Source: JANRLJ01 sp034437895 (GTDB lineage Bacteria > Chloroflexota > Anaerolineae > Aggregatilineales > Phototrophicaceae). From it: a stretch of DNA of 23,508 nt. Both the position numbers and the translations under genes were made by a program. Position 1 is the stretch's first letter. Every line of letters begins with the position of its first letter. The stretch is taken from assembly GCA_034437895.1 (NCBI GenBank), contig DAOTTO010000556.1:1-23508 (forward strand), given 5' to 3'. The notes beneath the pieces are model-generated. The model was given only the letters and a program-made list of their open reading frames with translations. It made no database searches and was not told the origin of the DNA. This document shows, piece after piece, positions 1 to 6,546 of the stretch.

Positions 1-1174
1 CCGGCTCTAGCATTTGCTTACACGTTTGCAGCGCATTTTTGAGTGCATTCGGCGTGTGGGCGAAATCGACAATCGCCGTAAAATCCTGTCCCTCGTCGAT
101 GCGCTCCATCCGACCAGGAATAGTTCTTACCTGGACTACGCCCGCCCACGTAGCATCAGCATCAGCACCCGTTAAATGATGTGTTGCGCCAATGGCAGCC
201 AAAATGTTCATGATATTGAATTTGCCCAAGAGCCGTGTTCGAAATTCGCCGAAGTTTACAGCCCATCGCCACAAAGCCTTATTCGTTTCAAATTGTGTCT
301 CGTCAGGTAAAAAACGGATGTTTTGCGCTTGAAAAACAGCCTTGTTTTCGATCCCATAAGTCACGATTTTGTCAGCCACAATCGAGGCAAAAAACTTAGC
401 ATTGGCATCATCTGCATTGATGACGCTGATTTTTGGAACAGCTTTATCCCATTCATCCACTTTGCGAGTTGACTTCATCAACATCTCGAACATCAGCGCT
501 TTTGCAGCACGATAATGCTCAAACGAGCCATGATAATCAAGGTGTTCATGGGTGATATTGGTCAGAACCGCGACATCAATATCCACGCCGTTTAAGCGCC
601 CTTGCGCCAACCCGTGACTCGTCATTTCGATCACCGCATGAGTCAATCCATTGGCGACCATCTGCGCCAGAAATTCTTGAATTTTCGGGGCGCTTGGTGT
701 CGTGACGTGCAGCCCTGTATCCGCCGTCGCGTTGCCCAAATCTGCCGTAATCGTGCTGATGAGACCAGCTTTGCCCCCTGTAGAGACTCTTAAGATATTG
801 TGAATTAGCGTACTAGTCGTTGTTTTACCATCCGTCCCAGTCACGCCAATAACGATCAGCTTCCGTGATGGAAAATCATGATAAGCCGCCGCCAGCCAGC
901 CGAGCATGTTCTGAGAATCGCGCACTTGGGCGTATGGAACAACCAAATCCTGCATCGGTCTTTCGCCCACAACCGCTGCTGCCCCGCGCTCAATCGCCTT
1001 CAGGATAAAATCATGCCCATCGACAGATTTCCCCTGTCGCGCTACGAACACTCCGCCACGCTGCACATCATCGGCAGACTCAGATACAGGCGCGGTGATC
1101 TGTGCATCGCCCGAAACAGCAAGCACAGTATCAGGAGCCAATGCGTTCAATAAATCAAAAAGTGCTTTCGTCAT
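1..1174 (-). CDS. murE: UDP-N-acetylmuramyl-tripeptide synthetase MurE (partial, C-terminus outside window)
   Basis: This is a cytoplasmic Mur ligase that adds the third amino acid (diaminopimelate, lysine or ornithine by lineage) to UDP-MurNAc-L-Ala-D-Glu using ATP. I translated the minus strand directly: an open frame runs from ATG at 1174 through the window edge, about 391 codons. The N-terminal UDP-substrate domain is followed by the ATP-binding P-loop GVTGTDGKTTT at residues ~110-120, TSHG at 185-188, THEHLDYHG at ~209-216, and AAK, whose Lys ~225 is the position carbamylated in Mur ligases. The start of the C-terminal domain is visible as FAHTPNALKNAL just before the edge. The residues that decide third-amino-acid specificity lie outside the window, so the substrate cannot be called. 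The gene has no close operon partner here; a candidate promoter lies at 1210-1239. Family assignment is very secure. Confidence 0.96.
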   Translation of the reverse strand, partial: MTKALFDLLNALAPDTVLAVSGDAQITAPVSESADDVQRGGVFVARQGKSVDGHDFILKAIERGAAAVVGERPMQDLVVPYAQVRDSQNMLGWLAAAYHDFPSRKLIVIGVTGTDGKTTTSTLIHNILRVSTGGKAGLISTITADLGNATADTGLHVTTPSAPKIQEFLAQMVANGLTHAVIEMTSHGLAQGRLNGVDIDVAVLTNITHEHLDYHGSFEHYRAAKALMFEMLMKSTRKVDEWDKAVPKISVINADDANAKFFASIVADKIVTYGIENKAVFQAQNIRFLPDETQFETNKALWRWAVNFGEFRTRLLGKFNIMNILAAIGATHHLTGADADATWAGVVQVRTIPGRMERIDEGQDFTAIVDFAHTPNALKNALQTCKQMLEP

Positions 1175-1209
1175 GACTTCACGCCATCTCTTTAGAGGAT
1201 GAGACACCA

Positions 1210-1239
1210 ATTATGGCTAATGCGTTCCCAACTGTACAA
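1210..1239 (-). promoter_or_regulatory. Candidate sigma70-type promoter of murE
   Basis: On the minus strand TTGTAC (1239-1234) and CATAAT (1215-1210) are separated by 18 bp. The -10 box matches the consensus at five of six positions and the -35 box at three. It lies downstream of the terminator that follows the toxin gene and about 36 nt upstream of the murE ATG, so murE is probably transcribed separately. This is pattern matching only. Confidence 0.4.
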
Positions 1240-1267
1240 ATGTCATACTGCATCTACCAGAGAAAAC

Positions 1268-1292
1268 AAAAAAGCGACGGTGCTGCCGACGC
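1268..1292 (-). terminator. Rho-independent terminator after the DUF5615 gene
   Basis: Read on the minus strand, GCGTCGG-CAGCA-CCGTCGC forms a 7-bp stem with one central T-T mismatch, followed directly by six T. It begins only 2 nt beyond the stop codon of the DUF5615 gene and separates the toxin-antitoxin-like pair from murE. Its left arm shares GCGTCGGCA with the terminator at 1965-1990. Confidence 0.75.
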
Positions 1293-1294
1293 AT

Positions 1295-1654
1295 TCACTC
1301 TTTTGATTCTGAAGGACGCACACGAATCCGGTTTATCTCCGAAGTGATGATTGCTCCATTCAAAAGTTCTTCACCGTAATTTTTCAGCACATATTGACAA
1401 ATACGCGCTTGCTCTTTGACAGAAAGATCAACGAGACGAAGAATACCTGAATGCGGCTTTTGATAAACAATAACAAGTTCACCAAAATCTTTATGGAGTG
1501 TTACGAGAATGCGTTTATGTTGATGAGCATATTGTAAAATGGCTTTATCACCTGGGTCTTTCGACCAATTCCCTGTCCATTCTACATCATAGCCATCATT
1601 CATCAAGCTAACCTCTGTTTTTGATGAGATACAGCTATCCAACAACACCTTCAA
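1295..1654 (-). CDS. DUF5615 family PIN-like toxin component
   Basis: A 119-residue protein resembling DUF5615 (PIN-like, Mut7-C-related) proteins, usually encoded next to a DUF433 antitoxin-like protein. Visible hallmarks are the N-terminal strand MKVLLDSC with an acidic Asp at residue 6, a GYDVEW segment, a conserved Asp before helix 2 (DPGDKAIL), and the core ILVTLHKDFG, typical of the family's second acidic cluster. These acidic residues would form the metal site of a PIN-type nuclease, but activity is inferred only from the family. The start codon is TTG (1654-1652), supported by GGAG 8 nt upstream and by a 4-nt overlap with the upstream stop (TTGA), which implies translational coupling. 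A terminator follows at once. Confidence 0.82.
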   Translation of the reverse strand: MKVLLDSCISSKTEVSLMNDGYDVEWTGNWSKDPGDKAILQYAHQHKRILVTLHKDFGELVIVYQKPHSGILRLVDLSVKEQARICQYVLKNYGEELLNGAIITSEINRIRVRPSESKE

Positions 1655-1902
1655 GAATCCGACTCCAATATGAATGGCTCAACCCGTTCATGCCCCACCA
1701 AACGCCGCGCATAGACCAAACAGGCTTGAATATCCGCCGCCTCTAACCAACCGTAGGCTTCTAAAATTTCGGCTGGTGTATCTCCAGCGGCAAGCATTCC
1801 CAAAACATGCTCGACAGCCAACCGATTTCCACGAATAATTGGCTTTCCACCAAAAATATCAGGATGAACGGTTATTCGTTCTAATAGCTCAACTTCGCGC
1901 AT
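1651..1902 (-). CDS. DUF433 family antitoxin-like protein
   Basis: An 83-residue protein matching DUF433: the core HPDIFGGKPIIRGNRLAVEHVL is followed by the helical stretch LAAGDTPAEILEAYGWL and a second helix-rich half. DUF433 proteins are small winged-helix-like proteins commonly paired with DUF5615 proteins in presumed type II toxin-antitoxin modules, where the antitoxin binds both toxin and promoter DNA. A longer frame reaches 2001, but the ATG at 1902 is preferred: GGAGG lies 8 nt upstream, the family motif begins shortly after it, and the extra 33 codons would run into the terminator hairpin. The stop overlaps the start of the DUF5615 gene. Function is inferred from family and layout. 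Confidence 0.85.
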   Translation of the reverse strand: MREVELLERITVHPDIFGGKPIIRGNRLAVEHVLGMLAAGDTPAEILEAYGWLEAADIQACLVYARRLVGHERVEPFILESDS

Positions 1903-1941
1903 TCGATTGCCTCCAATTGTTGAAATAAGTTTACGCTTAAA

Positions 1942-1970
1942 AGTATATCTATTCAAATCAAAACAAAAAC
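1942..1970 (-). promoter_or_regulatory. Weak candidate promoter of the DUF433/DUF5615 pair
   Basis: The AT-rich 60-bp spacer upstream of the DUF433 gene contains TATACT (1947-1942, minus strand), a good -10 box. The corresponding -35 position falls in the T-rich tail of the preceding terminator and matches the consensus poorly. It is placed about 33 nt upstream of the DUF433 start codon. Confidence 0.3.
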
Positions 1971-1990
1971 GCGCCGGGGATGCCGACGCG
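1965..1990 (-). terminator. Rho-independent terminator at the end of the nuo-atp gene run
   Basis: Minus-strand reading gives CGCGTCGG-CATCC-CCGGCGCG, an 8-bp stem with one G-U pair, followed by TTTTTG. It lies about 25 nt beyond the stop codon of the b-delta gene. It therefore marks the end of the F0 gene group; no F1 genes follow before it. Confidence 0.78.
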
Positions 1991-2015
1991 CTTTCATACA
2001 AACATTATTCTAGGC

Positions 2016-2924
2016 TTAGTTCAAGCGCGATTGCATGTCGTTCAGGCCGCTGCGGACGCTGCCATCAATCACACGATCACCCGCACGAATGAGCAGGCCG
2101 CCTAAGATACTTGGATCAACCGTATAGGTGATATCCGAAGCACCAATTTGGCTGGAGATTTTCGATTTTTCCGAATCTCCTAAAGGCATCGCGCTCACAA
2201 CGGTGACTTCACCAGAGAGTGAGCGAGCGCTTTCCGGCACTTTGGTAAAGAATTCGTCGATCATAGCTTTCTGGCGATTTTCGTCCAGATTTGCGCCGAT
2301 CAAACGTTGAGCAACTGCCATCGAGATCGCCGTCACCTGTCCGCGCAGACCAGCGAGTTCAACATTACGTTCCACTTCGGCGCTCACACGGGCATCCTGA
2401 CGGATTTTCTCGGCAGTACTTTGGGCTTCGGCCTCAACCGCTTTACCCACTTCTTCGCCACGTCCACGCGCTTCTTCTACCAACTTCGCGGCTTCTGCAC
2501 GGGCTTGCGCCAGAATTTTTTCCGCGTCACTTTCGGCATTGCGTCGCGCATTAGCTGCTGCTGCTGCGTCTTCCAAGCCTTTAGCAATGGTAGCAGAGCG
2601 ATTATCCAGCATACGGGTCAAGGGACCCCACATGAGGAAAGACAGCAGGCCAAAGATCACCAAAAAGTTGATGATCTGGGCGATCAAAAAGCCTTGATTG
2701 ATACCAAGCGGCGCAAGGGGGCTAATCGAAGCCTCTTCTTCCGCAACTTCTTCACCCTCGGCAGCGGCTTCTTCGCCTTCAGCAGAGGTTTCTGTTTCGG
2801 TGGTTGTACCTTCCCCAGCCGGAGTTTCTGGTGTGGATTCTTGTGCGAAGGCAATTACAGGGAACACCAGCAGGACTGCCAAGAGCGCAAGCGCCACAAT
2901 TTGTTTGAGTGTAAGTCTTTTCAT
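2016..2924 (-). CDS. atpF: ATP synthase F0 subunit b fused to delta C-terminal domain, with signal peptide
   Basis: A 302-residue peripheral-stalk protein linking F0 to F1. Domains in order: a typical signal peptide (residues 1-27, KR then a hydrophobic core ending AFA-QE); a very acidic Glu/Thr-rich linker (~28-66); one membrane helix (~76-99) followed by PLTRMLDNR, the standard b-subunit junction; a long Ala/Glu/Arg-rich coiled coil (~105-225); and a C-terminal stretch (~238-301) with TYTVDPSILGG and IRAGDRVIDGSVRS, diagnostic of the C-terminal part of delta/OSCP. The N-terminal six-helix domain of delta is not visible. The start at 2924 is chosen over one at 2993 because GGAG lies 7 nt upstream and the signal peptide begins there; the longer frame overlaps atpE. 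It is the last gene of the F0 group and no separate delta gene is present. b-delta fusions are known (mycobacterial AtpFH), but this short version looks different. Confidence 0.9.
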   Translation of the reverse strand: MKRLTLKQIVALALLAVLLVFPVIAFAQESTPETPAGEGTTTETETSAEGEEAAAEGEEVAEEEASISPLAPLGINQGFLIAQIINFLVIFGLLSFLMWGPLTRMLDNRSATIAKGLEDAAAAANARRNAESDAEKILAQARAEAAKLVEEARGRGEEVGKAVEAEAQSTAEKIRQDARVSAEVERNVELAGLRGQVTAISMAVAQRLIGANLDENRQKAMIDEFFTKVPESARSLSGEVTVVSAMPLGDSEKSKISSQIGASDITYTVDPSILGGLLIRAGDRVIDGSVRSGLNDMQSRLN

Positions 2925-2943
2925 GTGTAGGCTCCGTTTGGGA

Positions 2944-3180
2944 CTACAGCACGAACAGGATGATGAGGGCAACCACCAATGCGTAAATCGCAATGGCTTC
3001 CGTAAACACGATACCCAGAATCATGTTCGTCTGGATAAGCGGCGCGGCATCTGGGTTACGTCCCATCGATTGGAGCGCACCCTGCACCAACAAACCCACA
3101 CCGATACCAGGCCCAAGTGCGCCGATCATCGCCAAACCTGCGCCTACTGCCTTCAAACCGATTTCGAGATCACCAGTCAT
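2944..3180 (-). CDS. atpE: ATP synthase F0 subunit c (ring proteolipid)
   Basis: A 78-residue two-helix hairpin that oligomerises into the rotor ring. The glycine-rich first helix (GALGPGIGVGLLVQGAL), the polar loop GRNPDAAP and the second helix with the ion-carrying Glu61 (FTEAIAIYAL) are all present. Aligned by eye with Na+-binding c subunits, the Gln that helps bind Na+ is Val28 here, and the residues after Glu61 are Ala-Ile rather than Ser-Thr, so the ring is predicted to carry protons. It lies between atpB and the b-delta gene. Its stop is about 20 nt upstream of the b-delta start, and GGAAGG precedes its own ATG. Confidence 0.97.
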   Translation of the reverse strand: MTGDLEIGLKAVGAGLAMIGALGPGIGVGLLVQGALQSMGRNPDAAPLIQTNMILGIVFTEAIAIYALVVALIILFVL

Positions 3181-3269
3181 TGTTATTCAGTCCTTCCTTC
3201 GATAGCCAAAGTGTTCAGTAAAGTTAAAATTGACCGCAAATGCGGATGCAGCTACATCAGTAGTTGCTT

Positions 3270-4574
3270 TTAGTGTGCAGGTTCTTCTGCATGGTCATGA
3301 TCGTCGTCTCCGTGATGGCCTTCCATCGCCTGAGCAGAGAATACCAACGTCAGAACCGCGAATACATACGCCTGAATCGTCGTCACAATCACTTCGAGGC
3401 CGATGAACAATCCTGGCAGCAGCGGCGCCACCAAAAAGGACATAACCGCCAGCAAAATACCGCCTGCGAACATATTGCCGAAAAGACGGAAGCTCAAGCT
3501 GATGATCTTACCGAACTCAGAAACAATTTCAAATAACCCGACGAGGAAATCAACCAATCCAAGCGGCTTCTTACTAATGTTGCCGAGCGCACGTAAATTG
3601 ATGAATTTCTGGAAATAATCTGGCCCCTGCCCAATCACACCGAAGACCTGAATGGCGACAAACACAATCAACGCCAAACCAATAGTCAGATTCAAGTCAG
3701 TCGAACCACCGCGCACAAAAGGCGTGACGACGTACAGATAAGGCACAACACCCTTCTCTAATTCGTCTGCTGAAAGAGCAACAGAAGCATGTTCATAAAC
3801 AGTTTCGGCAGCTTCCAAACGCAGGGTATCAACCTGATCAGTTTTCTGCTGCGAAGTCAGCGTTCCGGCTTCAATCTGTGCATCCAATTCGGCGACCAGC
3901 GCTTCTTCTTCAACACTCAATTCCTCAGAAGCAGCATCCAACTGTTCCTGCGAAGGCTTGGGGACATGCCCCTCTTTATACTCTTCACAAGCATGATAAT
4001 CGTCTTCGTCAGCGGCATAACCGGGGAATAATACTTGATCTACCCATAGACGATCCCCAATACGCGGATGTCCACTGGTAATCGTAATGCCGATTTCAGG
4101 GCTGGAATGTCCGGCGCAGTGCATAATGCCTACGCTTTCAATACCAGGGAACAATTTCATCCAGTTGACGGCCAATAAGAAGACAAAAATAGTAGCAACC
4201 AGCGGGAATAACTTTCGTCCATTGACGTTGCCTGCGACCCCAACCGACTGGTTAAACATAAAGCCGCCCACAGTTTCGGCAAATGCCTGAAACCGTGAAG
4301 GTACCTGTTTAGTCCATCCCTTAGAAGCACGCCATGCCCAACCGATGAAGATCAAGACCATAATATCGGCCAAAATCATCGCCGTGAGCGTGTTTGTCCA
4401 ATTAAAATTGGCGCTAGGCCACCCTTCACGATACGGTTCGGGCGGGACGACAATCACCGGCAGCGCCACCGAAGAACCTGTAGACGGCAAAAAGCTGAAG
4501 GTGAAAAAGCTACATGCACCCAGCACGACGATGAGAATGCCGAAGATCACCGCGCCGCGTCGTGTTGCGCTCAT
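3270..4574 (-). CDS. atpB: ATP synthase F0 subunit a with large extra hydrophilic domain
   Basis: A 434-residue membrane subunit forming the proton half-channels against the c ring. An N-terminal hydrophobic segment is followed by helix pairs; the essential arginine is Arg363 in SLSFRLFGN, and IQAYVF (Gln401) matches the last conserved helix. Gly replaces the Glu seen after FGNM-AG in E. coli, while Glu394 sits where E. coli has His245, a known type of swap. Unusual are a hydrophilic insertion at residues ~150-275, with two Cys, many acids and a predicted coiled coil, and a C-terminal tail rich in His and Asp (EGHHGDDDHDHAEEPAH). At 434 residues it is much longer than the usual 230-300. GGAGG lies 6 nt before the ATG. 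Confidence 0.95.
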   Translation of the reverse strand: MSATRRGAVIFGILIVVLGACSFFTFSFLPSTGSSVALPVIVVPPEPYREGWPSANFNWTNTLTAMILADIMVLIFIGWAWRASKGWTKQVPSRFQAFAETVGGFMFNQSVGVAGNVNGRKLFPLVATIFVFLLAVNWMKLFPGIESVGIMHCAGHSSPEIGITITSGHPRIGDRLWVDQVLFPGYAADEDDYHACEEYKEGHVPKPSQEQLDAASEELSVEEEALVAELDAQIEAGTLTSQQKTDQVDTLRLEAAETVYEHASVALSADELEKGVVPYLYVVTPFVRGGSTDLNLTIGLALIVFVAIQVFGVIGQGPDYFQKFINLRALGNISKKPLGLVDFLVGLFEIVSEFGKIISLSFRLFGNMFAGGILLAVMSFLVAPLLPGLFIGLEVIVTTIQAYVFAVLTLVFSAQAMEGHHGDDDHDHAEEPAH

Positions 4575-4647
4575 TGCAATCCTCCTCTGCTATGTCCCCT
4601 ACGATGAGGATAAGCGGATAAAAACATGCGTAATTTTCTCTCCTTTG

Positions 4648-4932
4648 TTACTGTTGCGGCTTGATTCCCACATCCTGATTTTCCGGCTGATGCTGCAATC
4701 GATTGATTGACCACAGAGTAATCCGTAACATCACATACAGGCTGACAGGCATACTCAGGATTAATACGCCGATTGTACACGGCCCTTGCCAGTTAAACAG
4801 TGAGTCAAACCACAAGCCTAGAAAAAGTGCGGTGATGACAATCACAACCGTCACACAGCCAGATAGCCCGGCAATGGCGGCCAGCGCAGAATTTTTCATA
4901 CGCTGACGCGCAGGTGTCTTTAGATTGTTCAT
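4648..4932 (-). CDS. AtpZ/AtpI-type small membrane protein of ATP synthase operon
   Basis: A 94-residue protein with two predicted membrane helices (roughly residues 18-42 and 52-75) separated by WFDSLFNWQGP, which fits the AtpZ/AtpI group with its G-x-W/F-x-D turn. Such proteins are encoded at the head of many atp operons, just before atpB, and help c-ring assembly or Mg2+ supply. The position here, immediately before atpB, agrees. The ATG at 4932 is preferred to an adjacent TTG at 4935; the ribosome site is weak. AtpI proper is longer, so AtpZ is the closer fit. Confidence 0.75.
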   Translation of the reverse strand: MNNLKTPARQRMKNSALAAIAGLSGCVTVVIVITALFLGLWFDSLFNWQGPCTIGVLILSMPVSLYVMLRITLWSINRLQHQPENQDVGIKPQQ

Positions 4933-4954
4933 CAATTTTCCGCGTTAGTGGTGC

Positions 4955-4983
4955 ATTTTATCACAAACGACATGCGATTACCA
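4955..4983 (-). promoter_or_regulatory. Weak candidate internal promoter before the F0 genes
   Basis: The 93-bp gap between nuoN and the AtpZ/AtpI-type gene holds TGGTAA (4983-4978) and TAAAAT (4960-4955) on the minus strand, 17 bp apart. The -10 box is good (five of six) and the -35 poor. No terminator hairpin was seen in the gap, so the F0 genes may be read both from nuo and from here. Confidence 0.28.
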
Positions 4984-5025
4984 CATTTAGACGCAACCAA
5001 TTTTTAATGATCGCGCCCAAAATCA

Positions 5026-6543
5026 TTAAGAGAACAGCGCCATTGCCGCATCACGCGCCCAGTTAAAGACCACTGTTGGCAAAGTGCCTAAGATCAGCAC
5101 GACAATAGTGGTCACGCCCAATAATGCCGATGAAGCAAAAGACAGCGTAATCGGCTTACCATCGTCTTCGCTGCGGTCAACATAAATGACCTTAATCACG
5201 ACCAGATAGTAATACAGCGCGACAATCGAATTTAAAACGCCGATCATCGCTAGCCAGATCAGATTGGCATCAACCGCTGCTTTAAACAGGAAAAACTTGC
5301 CGAAGAAGCCTGCCGCCGGGGGAATACCCGCCAATGAAAGCAATCCCACCGTCATCGCCAACGCCATCCAAGGATTGCGGCGGCTAAGACCAGCCAGATC
5401 AGCAATCGTCTCGCTGCCTGTCGCCTCCGTAAATAACACGACAACCCCGAAGGCCAGCAAGTTCGTAAAGGTATACATGAACATGTAGAAGCCAATCGCG
5501 GCAACCGCACCGGCTGCCCCATTGATGGCATCGGTTTGATTGGTCAAATTGAGCGTTTGGATGGCGGCTACACCGACGAGCGTATACCCTGCTTGCGCGA
5601 TAGATGAATAAGCCAGTAGGCGTTTGATGTTGCGCTGCGAAAGCGCCACCACATTCCCTAACGTCATGCTGACGACGGCTAACGCGGCGACAAGCTGAAG
5701 GAAGAAATTCTGAATTTGCTGTCCGTCAACCACGAGCGTATGCGGAAAGACGGCGATAAAGAAGCGCACCAAAAGCGCAAAGCTGGCGGCTTTACTCGCC
5801 ACACTGATGAAAGCCGTCACAGGCGTAGGCGCACCTTCATATACATCGGGTGTCCAGAAATGGAAGGGCGCGGCGCTGATCTTAAAGCCGAAGCCTACAA
5901 AAATAAGCACCATCGTCACCACGAGCGGGATGGCGTTATCGACAAACTGTCCGCTGCCGAGATAATCCGCAATCGCATAGAGGTTCGTCTGCCCCGTAAA
6001 GCCATACAACAGACTAAAACCATACAGCATCAGCGCGGACGTAAACGAGCCGAACAAGAAATATTTAACAGCACTTTCCGTCGATCTAACATCATTCCGG
6101 CGAAACCCTGCCAAAATGTAAAGCGGAATCGTCGTCGTCTCCAGCGCAACAAACACCATAATCAGGTCAGAGGCGGCGCTCATGAGAGTCGCGCCAAGCG
6201 TGGAGACAATGATAATCAGATAGAACTCACCCTTGCGCCCCAGTTCACGGGTTTCTGCCGCGACAAAGCTGGTAATCGCCGCCGCCAACAGCACTGATAC
6301 TTTAAAGAACTGTGCCAAAATATCGTGGCGGACCATCCCACCCCAGAACAATTCAGTTTCTGGCGCGACAAAAAACGGCGTAACCGCTAGCGCCAACAGC
6401 CCGAATCCGGCGACATAGGCCACCGTCTTACGGCGGCTTTCCGGCAGATATAAATCGAGCGCCAGCACCACCACAGCCAAAATCGTCAGCCCGATTTCTG
6501 GCAAAATCACTGATAAATTCTTCAGGTAATCGAATGATTCCAC
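5026..6543 (-). CDS. nuoN: NADH-quinone oxidoreductase subunit N
   Basis: A 505-residue antiporter-like membrane subunit of complex I, one of the proton-pumping modules nearest the NuoJ/K/A/H end. Conserved charged residues are in place: Glu135 (VALETTTIP) in TM5, Lys221 in GFGFKISAAPFH of the broken TM7, and Lys251 (VASKAASFAL) in TM8, with the linking motif FWTPDVYEGAPTPVTAF. The start codon is GTG at 6543, supported by GGAGG 10 nt upstream within the end of the preceding nuoM, 3 nt away. It is the last nuo gene of the run and the F0 genes follow. Confidence 0.97.
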   Translation of the reverse strand: MESFDYLKNLSVILPEIGLTILAVVVLALDLYLPESRRKTVAYVAGFGLLALAVTPFFVAPETELFWGGMVRHDILAQFFKVSVLLAAAITSFVAAETRELGRKGEFYLIIIVSTLGATLMSAASDLIMVFVALETTTIPLYILAGFRRNDVRSTESAVKYFLFGSFTSALMLYGFSLLYGFTGQTNLYAIADYLGSGQFVDNAIPLVVTMVLIFVGFGFKISAAPFHFWTPDVYEGAPTPVTAFISVASKAASFALLVRFFIAVFPHTLVVDGQQIQNFFLQLVAALAVVSMTLGNVVALSQRNIKRLLAYSSIAQAGYTLVGVAAIQTLNLTNQTDAINGAAGAVAAIGFYMFMYTFTNLLAFGVVVLFTEATGSETIADLAGLSRRNPWMALAMTVGLLSLAGIPPAAGFFGKFFLFKAAVDANLIWLAMIGVLNSIVALYYYLVVIKVIYVDRSEDDGKPITLSFASSALLGVTTIVVLILGTLPTVVFNWARDAAMALFS

Positions 6544-6546
6544 GAT

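Noticed and set aside
2307..2930. A 207-codon plus-strand open frame opposite the b-delta gene
   Set aside because: It is antisense to a gene with clear domains, has no ribosome site, and its product is Phe/Arg/Cys-rich in a way typical of reversed coding sequence.
2944..3180. A sodium-driven ATP synthase ring
   Set aside because: The c subunit has Val28 and Ala62-Ile63 where Na+-binding rings have Gln and Ser-Thr, so proton coupling is far more likely.
5716..6297. A 193-codon plus-strand open frame opposite nuoN
   Set aside because: It mirrors conserved nuoN sequence and its product is dominated by Arg, His and Lys, as expected of the complement of a membrane-protein gene. The same applies to the long plus-strand frames at 7246-7729 and 8689-9276.
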